NCBI GenBank assembly: GCA_016283075.1
Contig: JAEEMF010000026.1
Location: forward strand, 1 to 64,000
Direction: 5' to 3'
Length of the DNA: 64,000 nt
From: Bacilli bacterium
GTDB taxonomy: Bacteria > Bacillota_I > Bacilli_A > RF39 > UBA660
Made by a program: the position numbers and the translations under genes. This document shows, piece after piece, positions 16,650 through 25,468 of this stretch. Position 1 is the first letter of the stretch; every line of letters begins with the position of its first letter. The notes under the pieces were generated by a model. That model saw nothing but the letters and a program-made list of their open reading frames with translations. It ran no database searches and was not told where the DNA came from.

Positions 16650-17987
16650 ATGAAAAAGCAAAATAAGAGACACACTAAAAGAGTACGTAATCTTGCTGTT
16701 ATTTGTTTCCTATGTGCATTAACTATGGTTTTCTCATCATATGCATGGTTTATAGGTATGCAAACAGTTACTGTTTCTTCATTTGATATCAACATTGCTT
16801 CTACTGATGGTTTATACCTATCAATGGATGGTCAAGATTGGTATTATAATTTAGATGCAAGAAATACAACTGCATACGAAGGAAATACTAATACATGGGC
16901 TACTAGTGGACTTGTTCCAATGTCATCAATTGGTGAAATGGACGCTACTTCATCTACTATGAAGCTTTATGAAAAAGCAAGTTTAACTACTACTCCAGGT
17001 GGTTATAGATTACTTGCTAGTCGTGTTAAAAACTATACTAAAAATGCTTCAGATAAATATGAAGAATCTAAAGGTTATGTAGCATTCGATTTATTTATTA
17101 AGAACGTTTCTGGTAATGAATATTACACAACTAACAATATTTTAAATGAAGAAGATATTTATTTAACTTATAATTCATCTGTAAAAGTTTCTAGTACAGG
17201 TGGAATTGCCGGAACTGGTATTGAAAACTCAGTACGTGTTGCATTTGCTCAAATCGGTCGTGTTGAAGGAAACACTAATAATATTGAAGGTTATGGTGTT
17301 GACAACATTACTGCTATTACTTGTTCAAATGTTGCTGCTGATACTAACCAAGTTCAAGTTACTGGTATTTGCCGTGATGCACAAATTTGGGAACCAAATG
17401 ATAAAGCACACGTTACAAACGCAATTAACTGGTATGATACTTCTTGTAAAACAAGAAAAGCAAATGGAACTAATTTAACTTTACCTGCATCATATAACAA
17501 CGATTCACATTGTGGAGCTGTTGCTAATGGTACTGCTGTATCAACATATGCAATTGCTAAAGAAATTGCTATTGCTGATTATGTAGATGTATATGATGGA
17601 GAAGATTACAATGGTTATACTGCTGATGTAACTAGTACATCTGACTATGTAACTGAAAGAGATTTAAAAACTAATGGTTCTGAATATGATTATTCTGGAT
17701 TCACATTAGTTGATTATCCATACTTTACAGATACTGATAAAAATAAATATGAGACTGCTCGTCCAACATTTATGAAATTAGCTCCAAATAGTATTACTAA
17801 ATTAAGAGTTTATATCTATATTGAAGGTCAAGATATAGATAACTATGATTTTGCTTCATTAGGAAGACAAATTTCTGTTCAATTCGGATTCACTAAGGAA
17901 AGATATAATGAAAGCGATCCAAGCTTACAATATAATGGACCAGTTGTTCCAACTATTGGTGAAGATGGAGTTATTACAGGAGCATAA
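16650..17987 (+). CDS. Secreted SipW/TasA-type structural protein, paralogue 2
   Basis: A 445-aa close paralogue of the preceding gene, with the same order of motifs. Basic N terminus, hydrophobic segment and S-S-Y-A-W-F-I-G (residues 29-36), then T-S-G-L-V-P-M-S-S, S-L-T-T-T-P-G-G-Y-R-L-L-A-S-R-V, A-F-D-L-F-I-K-N-V-S-G, G-I-E-N-S-V-R-V-A-F-A-Q-I-G-R-V, A-Q-I-W-E-P-N-D and the I-E-G-Q-D-I-D-N-Y-D-F-A-S-L-G block. The two differ mainly in the variable stretches between these blocks and in their C termini. Several Cys pairs (C-S-N...C-R-D, S-C-K) recur in both and could be disulphides. It follows AGAAGGAGAATC and the hairpin. Confidence 0.8.
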   Translation: MKKQNKRHTKRVRNLAVICFLCALTMVFSSYAWFIGMQTVTVSSFDINIASTDGLYLSMDGQDWYYNLDARNTTAYEGNTNTWATSGLVPMSSIGEMDATSSTMKLYEKASLTTTPGGYRLLASRVKNYTKNASDKYEESKGYVAFDLFIKNVSGNEYYTTNNILNEEDIYLTYNSSVKVSSTGGIAGTGIENSVRVAFAQIGRVEGNTNNIEGYGVDNITAITCSNVAADTNQVQVTGICRDAQIWEPNDKAHVTNAINWYDTSCKTRKANGTNLTLPASYNNDSHCGAVANGTAVSTYAIAKEIAIADYVDVYDGEDYNGYTADVTSTSDYVTERDLKTNGSEYDYSGFTLVDYPYFTDTDKNKYETARPTFMKLAPNSITKLRVYIYIEGQDIDNYDFASLGRQISVQFGFTKERYNESDPSLQYNGPVVPTIGEDGVITGA

Positions 17988-18010
17988 TCTAATTTAATTA
18001 TAGGATATAA

Positions 18011-18040
18011 AATAAAGAGTAATTAATTTTACTCTTTATT
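18011..18040 (+). terminator. Hairpin, possible weak terminator between paralogues 2 and 3
   Basis: 12-bp stem AATAAAGAGTAA/TTACTCTTTATT with a 6-nt loop in the 79-nt gap. The downstream T tract is broken (TTATTTATATC), so partial termination is likely. Confidence 0.65.
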
Positions 18041-18066
18041 TATATCTATATATAAGGTGGTGTTTT

Positions 18067-19218
18067 ATGCCAAAGAAAAGCAGTGGAAAAACCACGAAAA
18101 TGAAAGACAGATTAATAGGTGGTCACAGTATTGTGGCTAGTAGAGAACGCAGAAGGAAAAGAATGGCTGAAATAAAGAGGGAAAAACGAAATAATGTCCT
18201 TACAGCATTTGTTATCTTCTTTTTTGCAGTGCTTTTAATTTTCTCAACTTATGCATGGCTTTCAACAGCACTAAATGTACATATTAATACCTTTAAGATG
18301 CAAGTATCTAAAAATAGTGGTTTAACTATATCACTAGATGGTATTAATTTTGGTAGTTATGTAGAAATCTCTGCAGATACTTTAATACATGAACTAGAAG
18401 GCGTATATCCAAGTAACACTAATCAGTGGGCTGGAAGTGGTTTAATTCCTGTATCTACAATGGGAGCAAGAAATAACAATACTCCTAGATTTGATATATA
18501 TATTTCTGGTGGCGTTAGATACCGCTCTAGAAACAAAACTAATGGTTTTGTTACCGTAGAACTTTATGATGAAAAAGAAGCAAGTGAATATAATAGATAT
18601 ATTGCATTTGATATATTCTTAAAGAATGACTCTGGTTCTCCAATAAGTGATAATCTTTATATGGATGAAACATCATTTATTGAACTAGATCCTGAACCAG
18701 AAGATGGAGAAGAAGTTGGAGAAGAAATGGATGGACTTGTTAATTCTCTTAGAGTTGGTTTCTTAAAGATGGGTACTGTTCCTAAAAAATCTCCAGCAAA
18801 TATTGTACAAGGTATAACTTGTAATAATGATTGTAAGACTATCATTTATGAACCAAATAGTACTAAACACTCAGCACTTTCTATTGAAAGAGCAGCTAAT
18901 TTTGGAGTTGATTTAGTTGATGGTGAACCATATCCAACATTTGCTTGGAAAGATGGTAGTGGACAAACTGTATATATTAAAAATACTATTAGTGGTTCTC
19001 CACTACTAGATCCTAAATACTTTGCACTTCAAAATACTATAAAAGAATCAGACTTTACTAGTCCATTATTTAAGATACCTGATGGTATTACTAAAGTAAG
19101 AGTTTATTTATGGGTTGAAGGACAAGATATTGATAGTTTAGAGACTAATTCAACTGGTGCAGAACTAATTGTATCAATTGATTTATCTAAGGATAATAGC
19201 GGTTACGCTGATAATTAA
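18067..19218 (+). CDS. Secreted SipW/TasA-type structural protein, paralogue 3 (divergent)
   Basis: A 383-aa paralogue with an unusually long basic cytoplasmic tail (residues 1-43, rich in Lys/Arg), a hydrophobic segment (~45-60) and S-T-Y-A-W-L-S-T (60-67). It keeps G-S-G-L-I-P-V-S-T, A-F-D-I-F-L-K-N, V-N-S-L-R-V-G-F-L-K-M-G, Y-E-P-N-S-T-K-H-S and V-E-G-Q-D-I-D, but in more divergent form and without the paired Cys of the other two except C-N-N-D-C. The acidic stretch E-P-E-D-G-E-E-V-G-E-E-M-D is specific to it. The long tail could contact cytoplasmic machinery or the membrane, making it a candidate base or anchor subunit; this is inference. Confidence 0.78.
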   Translation: MPKKSSGKTTKMKDRLIGGHSIVASRERRRKRMAEIKREKRNNVLTAFVIFFFAVLLIFSTYAWLSTALNVHINTFKMQVSKNSGLTISLDGINFGSYVEISADTLIHELEGVYPSNTNQWAGSGLIPVSTMGARNNNTPRFDIYISGGVRYRSRNKTNGFVTVELYDEKEASEYNRYIAFDIFLKNDSGSPISDNLYMDETSFIELDPEPEDGEEVGEEMDGLVNSLRVGFLKMGTVPKKSPANIVQGITCNNDCKTIIYEPNSTKHSALSIERAANFGVDLVDGEPYPTFAWKDGSGQTVYIKNTISGSPLLDPKYFALQNTIKESDFTSPLFKIPDGITKVRVYLWVEGQDIDSLETNSTGAELIVSIDLSKDNSGYADN

Positions 19219-19235
19219 AAGGGTAAGGTGATAAT

Positions 19236-19379
19236 ATGAATAAGGAAGAAAATAAAGTAGATTTTGACTTATCAAAGTTAACTTTAGAAGAGCTTATAAA
19301 GGTATATGAAGAAATTAATAGTTTTATTCAGTATACTGAGGAAACAAAAATAGTAGAAGAGGAGAATGAAGATGAATAA
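19236..19379 (+). CDS. 47-aa acidic small protein
   Basis: ATG 19236 follows GGTAAGGTGATAAT and opens a 47-aa frame, M-N-K-E-E-N-K-V-D-F-D-L-S-K-L-T-L-E-E-L, ending in an acidic tail E-E-E-N-E-D-E. It is probably one or two helices. Its end overlaps the start of the next gene by 8 nt in another frame, so the two are likely coupled. Spacing, ribosome site and overlap support it as a real gene. I do not recognise a family; the shape is superficially like XseB, but the XseB core motif is missing. Confidence 0.7.
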   Translation: MNKEENKVDFDLSKLTLEELIKVYEEINSFIQYTEETKIVEEENEDE

Positions 19380-21015
19380 TTTTTTAGACTTCATACTAAA
19401 AGACACTACTGCTAAAAGAACGCTTATTTCCACTATGCCCACTAAAACTAAAACTAATATAAGAAAATTTAATGAAACACTTGATATTATGCATGATAAA
19501 TATGAAGAATATAAATCAAGCGTAAGAAACTATTTAATAGCTAAAAGTAATTCATTAAATATAGCACAACTTGACGATTCAGAAAGAATCGAAGAGATTA
19601 AAACTAGAATTGAAATACTAGGTAATGTTAAATTTCTTTTAAACCCAGATAATACTTATTATGAAAAAATGGGATTTGATAATCTTGTATATCAAATTAG
19701 TAACTATTATGTATTTAACTTTAAATCACTTAATGATATTTTAAATGGATTTTTAGATAAGTTTGAACTTGTTGGAATTCATCTTACTAAGGATGATTTT
19801 AACTATACTTGTTATGTTAATGAGTATATGACTTCTTACTTAGAAGTAAGAGCTAATAAGTCAGATAAATATGAAAAAGTTAATGAAATATTTGAAAAAA
19901 TATATTGGGTTAATCCTCAAATAGTAGAACATATTGAACTTAACTTTAGAAGATTAATTAAAAAGCATGCTAAAAAATTTGAATCTTATATTAAAAGTAT
20001 AGGAGAAGAAGTAATGGCTGCTAATAATATAAAGAGTTATACTGAAGCATTAACTAAGTTAGATGCAGCATATAACGATTTAAATGAAGCATATGAAGAA
20101 GATGTAGCAGATGTTTTAGCTCTTGCTAAGAATGGTAATATTGATATTAATCAGTTCTTAGAAGGAAATAAAGTAATGAAAGCTGCATATGATTATTTCT
20201 TACCAGAAGACTTTGATAGAACTAATATTGAAAAACTAAATAAGATAGTAAAATATCTTAAAAAGATGCTTTCAAATGTAGAAGAATATAAGAGTTATTT
20301 AGAGTTCTCACCACTATTTGAAGCATTTAAAAAGAAGTATCAAAAGTTACTTCCAGAAGGTAATGAAAAGAAAACAAAGAGTGCTAAAGAAGGAACTTCT
20401 ATTAGTAATGAAATAAAAGCTAAAGAAGCTGAACTTGATAAAATTAATCGTAAGATTGATGGAAGAGGAATTAGACTTTTTGGACCTAAAAATGCTTATG
20501 AAGTTAAGAATTTAAAAATGAAATCAGTAAATCTTGCTAAAGATTTATATGATCTATATAAGAAAAGTGATGAAGAGTATATTACCGAAAGAGTTCTTAC
20601 TATTTTAAATAAGAATTTAACAGTCGCAGATTTACTACACTTATTCTATAGTTATGATTACTTTAAAAAGATTAATATTAAAAATGTATTTAACTTAAAA
20701 GAATATGAAGAAGTAGTAAAATATAGTGATAATTTTGATATATTTGCTATGGACTCTACAAATATTATTGTTGATGGAGTAGAAATCTTTGGAACATCTG
20801 ATATCCCAAGTTTTATAGCTAATAAATATAGACTTAATAGTATAAGAATTACTTCTGAAGATTTATCAGAAGAAAATCTTGATTCTATTATAGAAAAAAT
20901 TAACTTAATTATAAGAGATAATATCATAAAAAATAGTGATACAAACGCTGAAAAATTATGGTTTATTGTCCAAGTAGATAAGATGCTTGCTAAAGAAAAG
21001 AAAACTTCCGAATAA
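19372..21015 (+). CDS. Large alpha-helical coiled-coil cytoplasmic protein, unknown
   Basis: A 547-aa protein with no signal sequence or membrane segment. It is almost wholly helical and rich in Lys, Glu, Asn and Leu, with heptad-like stretches (for example residues ~320-390, K-E-A-E-L-D-K-I-N-R-K-I-D). A small beta-looking region lies near residue 465 (S-T-N-I-I-V-D-G-V-E-I-F-G). I start at ATG 19372 (GAGGAG 7 nt before) rather than ATG 19366. It is coupled to the 47-aa protein and closes the first transcript of the surface locus, so it may be a cytoplasmic partner of the fibre proteins. No known family recognised. Confidence 0.65.
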   Translation: MNNFLDFILKDTTAKRTLISTMPTKTKTNIRKFNETLDIMHDKYEEYKSSVRNYLIAKSNSLNIAQLDDSERIEEIKTRIEILGNVKFLLNPDNTYYEKMGFDNLVYQISNYYVFNFKSLNDILNGFLDKFELVGIHLTKDDFNYTCYVNEYMTSYLEVRANKSDKYEKVNEIFEKIYWVNPQIVEHIELNFRRLIKKHAKKFESYIKSIGEEVMAANNIKSYTEALTKLDAAYNDLNEAYEEDVADVLALAKNGNIDINQFLEGNKVMKAAYDYFLPEDFDRTNIEKLNKIVKYLKKMLSNVEEYKSYLEFSPLFEAFKKKYQKLLPEGNEKKTKSAKEGTSISNEIKAKEAELDKINRKIDGRGIRLFGPKNAYEVKNLKMKSVNLAKDLYDLYKKSDEEYITERVLTILNKNLTVADLLHLFYSYDYFKKINIKNVFNLKEYEEVVKYSDNFDIFAMDSTNIIVDGVEIFGTSDIPSFIANKYRLNSIRITSEDLSEENLDSIIEKINLIIRDNIIKNSDTNAEKLWFIVQVDKMLAKEKKTSE

Positions 21016-21028
21016 GGAAGTTTTTTTT
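21001..21028 (+). terminator. Intrinsic terminator ending the first surface-locus transcript
   Basis: Stem AACTTCC (21003-21009) / GGAAGTT (21016-21022) and T8. Confidence 0.87.
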
Positions 21029-21079
21029 ATAGATTTTTTTATCATATGATATAATGAAAATGGTGATGAACTAAATAGT

Positions 21080-21169
21080 ATGTGATATAGATATATTCCA
21101 GATGATATAACTGCTTCAAATTTTGAAGAGTGGAGAAGAAGTAGAAAAGCTAAAATAAAGAATGCTTAG
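21080..21169 (+). pseudogene. Small open frame interrupted by an in-frame TGA (remnant?)
   Basis: A typical local start arrangement (TATAAT at ~21050, then GGTGAT and ATG 21080) is followed by TGA as the second codon, then 27 sense codons reading Y-R-Y-I-P-D-D-I-T-A-S-N-F-E-E-W-R-R and a basic end, and TAG. If TGA coded for Trp the peptide would start M-W-Y-R-Y-I-P. Since TGA is a stop elsewhere in the window, this is most likely a decayed gene end or a chance frame. Confidence 0.35.
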
Positions 21170-21196
21170 AAAAGATATTAAGTAGAAGGTGATAGC

Positions 21197-21763
21197 GTGA
21201 AGGAAATCGAAATACTTGTTGAAGTATATGACAGTATTGAAACTCTTAAGAAAAAGTTTAAAAAATTTGATTATAAAGGGCTTAAAAGAACGATTGATGA
21301 ATATTATTATGATCCTAAACGTGATGAACTTAAACCTAATAAAAATAATGGATTAGATCACTGCCTTAGATTAAGAACAAAAAATGATGAATATAGTATT
21401 ACATATAAAGATGATATTTTTGATAATGGCAAGTGGCTATATTCCAATGAATATGAAACAAAAGTTGATGATATCGGCATGATTAGGGAAATATTTAATA
21501 AGTTAGGACTAATAAAATTTATTGAGATAGATAATAGTAAAGAAACTTATACATATAAGGATTATGAAATTGTAATTGAGTCTGTTAAGGATTTGGGAGT
21601 ATTTATGGAAGTTGAGTATTGTACTAATGATTCTGTTGATGTTAAAAAAGTTAAAGAAGAAATACAAAACTTTATAAATAATTTGAATATAAACGTATCT
21701 GATGAACTTACTATGGGAAAACCTGAAATGTTTATGAGAAAACATAATATTTCTATTAAGTAG
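21197..21763 (+). CDS. CYTH-domain protein (CyaB/triphosphatase-like)
   Basis: A 188-aa CYTH-fold protein. The N-terminal strand K-E-I-E-I-L-V is the family's E-x-E-x-K signature, with Leu in place of the final Lys. Further motifs fit: D-E-Y-Y-Y-D, L-R-L-R-T-K-N-D-E-Y-S-I-T-Y-K-D, a Y-E-T-K-V-D strand, K-E-T-Y-T-Y-K-D-Y-E-I-V-I-E and F-M-E-V-E-Y. Bacterial CYTH proteins include class IV adenylate cyclases, thiamine triphosphatases and inorganic triphosphatases; the substrate cannot be told. Start is GTG 21197 after GAAGGTGAT. Confidence 0.82.
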   Translation: MKEIEILVEVYDSIETLKKKFKKFDYKGLKRTIDEYYYDPKRDELKPNKNNGLDHCLRLRTKNDEYSITYKDDIFDNGKWLYSNEYETKVDDIGMIREIFNKLGLIKFIEIDNSKETYTYKDYEIVIESVKDLGVFMEVEYCTNDSVDVKKVKEEIQNFINNLNINVSDELTMGKPEMFMRKHNISIK

Positions 21764-21827
21764 AGTATAAGAAAATTCTTATATTTTATGTAATTATTTG
21801 TTATTTATTTTTTTGGAAAAGAAAAAC

Positions 21828-21858
21828 AAAAATAGATTATAAAAATAATCTATTTTTT
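21828..21858 (+). terminator. Intrinsic terminator after the CYTH gene
   Basis: Stem AAATAGATTA (21830-21839) / TAATCTATTT (21846-21855) with T tail. Confidence 0.8.
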
Positions 21859-21928
21859 AATGAAAAAAAATAAGTGTTATGTTATAATAATGATGTATAT
21901 GGTAGGGTAGTATAAAAGGAGGATAAAT

Positions 21929-24900
21929 ATGAAAAAAATAGCAAGTTTAAAATTTTATATTGTTATTGGTTTAGCAATAGTTGCTTTTGCGCTTTCTACA
22001 ATATTTCCTTCTTTAGCAAGATTCAAAAATAGAACAAGACTTGAAGATGTAGTATCTTGGGATGGAAGTGTAGCTACTAGTTTTAAAAAAGGAACAGGTA
22101 CTGAAAGTGATCCATATGTAATTACAACTGGTGCGGAACTTGCATACCTTTCTGAAACACTTAATGTAAAAGATTATAATGGAGAGTACGTAGTACTTGG
22201 AGATGACATTGTTCTAAATGAAGGTGTATTTAACTACCTTGAAGATAAATTAACTTATACTATAAATGGTAATACTTACTATATTAAAGAATATACTAAA
22301 GAGTATTACTCTGATAGTGAATATAAAAACTTAGTTGGAAGAGTTAATACTTTAACTCCTTTAAATAATTTTAAAGGTACTTTTATAGGAGACTCTAATA
22401 CTATATTTGGTTTATATGTTACTTCTAATTCAAGTGATAAATTAGGTTTATTTACTAATTTATCTGGTAAGGTAGAAGATATCTATTTAGAAAACACTTT
22501 AATATATGGTGGATATATATCAGCAGCACTTGCTACTGATATAACAAATAATACAGTGGAAAACATCTTTGTAAGTGGAAATATTATTTCTAATAGTTCT
22601 AACAAAGAAGAAAGTAAAAATATATTATTTGACGATATTTTATCTGCTAGAAGTGAAGAAAAACTTAAAGTAAATGAATTAATACTTGGTAAAGTTACTT
22701 CGTCTAAATTAGAAGGAACTATATCTAGTGTAAATGGTGAAACTTTAATAAATGGTAATAGTGTTACTGAAAGTAACTTCAGTATTAATTTAGGAGCATC
22801 TAAATTAAATGAAATATCTATTACCGGAGCAGAAGGACTTACAATAACAAATCTTAAGTATACAGTTAATTATGAATTTAACTATGCTTCTGGTATTGTA
22901 GGACTAGCTAAAAACTCTACTTTAAAAGGAACTATTAATAAAGCTACTATTCGTGGTAACTTAGATAGTGCTGGTTTAATAGCAGTTGCAACTAATACTA
23001 ATGTTAATATGTCTTATAATAAAGGTAGTATTAATGGTATAAGTGCTGCTGGTTTAATTAACTATGTATCACTTAATACTGTAAGAACTTCTATTACAAA
23101 TAGTTATAATAGTGGTTCTACTAATAAAGGTAGTATTATTTCTAAAGTTAATAACAGTACTCAAATAAATATTACTAATACATTTAGTGCAGGTAGTGAT
23201 TATTTTATTGATGAAATAGTAAGTACTACAGTACTTGTTAATAATTCTTATAATACATCTGATTTAAATGTTAGAACTGGTAGTATTAGCGGATCTATTA
23301 CTAAGACTACTGAAGCTAACTTGAAAAATAAAACATTTGGTAAAGGAACACTTTCATTCTATGAATTTGTAGACTTTAATAATTTAAATAACAATAGAGA
23401 TAATGTATGGGTATATGAAGAAGATGAATATCCAATACTATATATTGATGATTTAACTAATCCAGTAGCAAGTATTCATGCTGGAACTTATGCATGGGAT
23501 GGTTTAGGATATAAACTAAAGAATATTAACTTTAGTTCTAATATCACTTATAGTATTACGGAAAATGATCCTTTAAGACCTGTAAGTGAAGTATATTATT
23601 ATATTCATAAATCTCCAATTCCACTTAATAAGAGTGAAATTGATTCTATTACAGAGTGGACTACTTATAAAGGAGTAAGTTCTATTAAAGAGCAAGGATA
23701 CTATATAATCTATGCTAAAGTAATAGATACAAGAGGTAACACTTATTTACTTAATACTGACTTATTAATACTTGATTTAACAGGTGCAGATATTGAAATA
23801 AATATTAGTTCTAAATCTTATGATAGTTTTGGAACACCTAATTACTTATATATTAATGAATCTAAATCATTAACTATTAAAACTCATGATGAATACTCAG
23901 GAGTTAAATCTACTGAATACTTAGTATCAAATACGGTACTTACAAGTGAAGAACTTGAAACTAGTGTATGGACTAAGTATACTGGTCCAATAAAAGTAAG
24001 TTCTACTTCACCAGTTATATACTATGTTAAGGCAGTAGATAACTGCGGATTTGTTACATACGCAAATACTGATTTTATTTCACTAAATGGATTTAGTGAA
24101 GGTAATATTACTCTTGGTAATAATACATCTAATGTATTAAATAATATTAATATTACAGATAAATCAAGTATAAGTTTAGAACTAGCTTATAACGATACTA
24201 ATTACTATACTTCTAGTGAAGTACATAACTTAGTATCAAGTGTACTTCTTCCTAAAGGAACAAGTATTACTTTATATGATTTAAAGAATAATAAAGTTTA
24301 TAAATATGATATTACTTCAAGTGAAGATATTTATAACTTTAATAAAAATGGATATGCTACTTATGCACTTAGTCTATTTAAAGAAACATCTAAAGCAAGC
24401 GAAGATAACTACTTTAGCGATACTATCTTTAGAAATAAAGTAATTGAAGATAGATTTAAAGTAACAGTAGACTTTAGAAATTCAAATATCTCTGATGATA
24501 TAAAGAATATTAAAATATATATGAATATTACTGATAATAATAAAATTACTAGAAGTACACTTACTTCTTCAGTAAAAACATTTAATGTTATTAATGATTC
24601 AGATAGTAGTTTATTTATTGAAAGTAGTTTTAATGGAGGAATACTACTAAATAGTAATTCTTCTATATCAGTTAAATTTAAAGCTGGTATTAACTACCAA
24701 ACTAAAAATGATAAAACTATATATGATACTTTAGGAGAAAATAAATCTATAGGTATAATGATTAAAGCTTATGATAGTAGTAATAATCTTATTACTAAGA
24801 GAAATATTCGTAACTTAGTTATTACACTTGATGGAGAAGAATATGCTCCTGATATAAATGGTATCTTTAGAATTAATCTTAATAATGGATTAAATGTTTC

Positions 24901-25456
24901 AAATAAAACTCTTGTTATTAAGACTACTGAAGATAATATGAAATTACTTAATGGAACATATACTTTAAATATTAGTAGTTTTATAGCATATGATGGTGTA
25001 TATTCAAATGAATTATCTAGTGATGCTATAAGTATTCCTATTACAGTATCTAGTAGTAATACTTCTAGAAACTATAGTTTTAATGTTTCATATGATGATA
25101 GTAATCGTATTATATCTAAAGAAGATGTAAGAAAATTATTAACATTTAAATTATATGAAGATGGAGACTTTGCAAGTCCTAATATTAGAGTTTCTTTATA
25201 TAAGAAAGATAAATTAACAGCATATGAACAAGATTATACTTTAGTTGATTTAAAAGATTATGTTAATGATAATTTAACTAAGTATAGTAATAAAATATAC
25301 TATGCTAGTAGTAACTCTATAAACGGAGTATCAAGTACATTTAATTTAACATTACTTCCAGGTAACTTTGAAAATACTGGATATAAATTAGTATTTGATT
25401 TATATGATGGTAATACTAAAGTAGGAAGTATTGAAAAGAAATTTATTGTTAGATAG
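21929..25456 (+). CDS. Giant beta-rich exported adhesin-like protein
   Basis: A 1175-aa exported protein with one N-terminal hydrophobic segment (residues ~10-28) ending S-L-A-R-F. Just after it, W-D-G-S-V-A-T-S-F-K-K-G-T-G-T-E-S-D-P-Y-V-I is the entry motif of GLUG/right-handed beta-helix adhesins, and residues ~120-500 contain repeated short strands with N-S-Y-N-S/N-x-x-N-I-F/I-S-G patterns. Later parts look like Ig-like or bacterial-neuraminidase-type beta-sandwiches (residues ~550-720, Y-Y-I-H-K-S-P, Y-I-I-Y-A-K-V-I-D). No LPXTG or C-terminal anchor. Asn, Ser, Thr and Ile dominate. It likely forms a surface-exposed stalk within the fibre locus. GGAGGATAAAT precedes the ATG. Confidence 0.75.
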   Translation: MKKIASLKFYIVIGLAIVAFALSTIFPSLARFKNRTRLEDVVSWDGSVATSFKKGTGTESDPYVITTGAELAYLSETLNVKDYNGEYVVLGDDIVLNEGVFNYLEDKLTYTINGNTYYIKEYTKEYYSDSEYKNLVGRVNTLTPLNNFKGTFIGDSNTIFGLYVTSNSSDKLGLFTNLSGKVEDIYLENTLIYGGYISAALATDITNNTVENIFVSGNIISNSSNKEESKNILFDDILSARSEEKLKVNELILGKVTSSKLEGTISSVNGETLINGNSVTESNFSINLGASKLNEISITGAEGLTITNLKYTVNYEFNYASGIVGLAKNSTLKGTINKATIRGNLDSAGLIAVATNTNVNMSYNKGSINGISAAGLINYVSLNTVRTSITNSYNSGSTNKGSIISKVNNSTQINITNTFSAGSDYFIDEIVSTTVLVNNSYNTSDLNVRTGSISGSITKTTEANLKNKTFGKGTLSFYEFVDFNNLNNNRDNVWVYEEDEYPILYIDDLTNPVASIHAGTYAWDGLGYKLKNINFSSNITYSITENDPLRPVSEVYYYIHKSPIPLNKSEIDSITEWTTYKGVSSIKEQGYYIIYAKVIDTRGNTYLLNTDLLILDLTGADIEINISSKSYDSFGTPNYLYINESKSLTIKTHDEYSGVKSTEYLVSNTVLTSEELETSVWTKYTGPIKVSSTSPVIYYVKAVDNCGFVTYANTDFISLNGFSEGNITLGNNTSNVLNNINITDKSSISLELAYNDTNYYTSSEVHNLVSSVLLPKGTSITLYDLKNNKVYKYDITSSEDIYNFNKNGYATYALSLFKETSKASEDNYFSDTIFRNKVIEDRFKVTVDFRNSNISDDIKNIKIYMNITDNNKITRSTLTSSVKTFNVINDSDSSLFIESSFNGGILLNSNSSISVKFKAGINYQTKNDKTIYDTLGENKSIGIMIKAYDSSNNLITKRNIRNLVITLDGEEYAPDINGIFRINLNNGLNVSNKTLVIKTTEDNMKLLNGTYTLNISSFIAYDGVYSNELSSDAISIPITVSSSNTSRNYSFNVSYDDSNRIISKEDVRKLLTFKLYEDGDFASPNIRVSLYKKDKLTAYEQDYTLVDLKDYVNDNLTKYSNKIYYASSNSINGVSSTFNLTLLPGNFENTGYKLVFDLYDGNTKVGSIEKKFIVR

Positions 25457-25468
25457 AAGGTGAATGAA

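Noticed and set aside
19236..19379. Exonuclease VII small subunit (xseB)
   Set aside because: Length is similar, but the conserved F-E-E-A-L-x-x-L-E-x-I-V core is missing and no xseA is adjacent.
21083..21085. TGA read as Trp (Mycoplasma-type code)
   Set aside because: Several sure genes in the window end in TGA (yidD, the ornithine carbamoyltransferase gene, the HTH/protease gene), and none has an internal TGA; Trp is always TGG.
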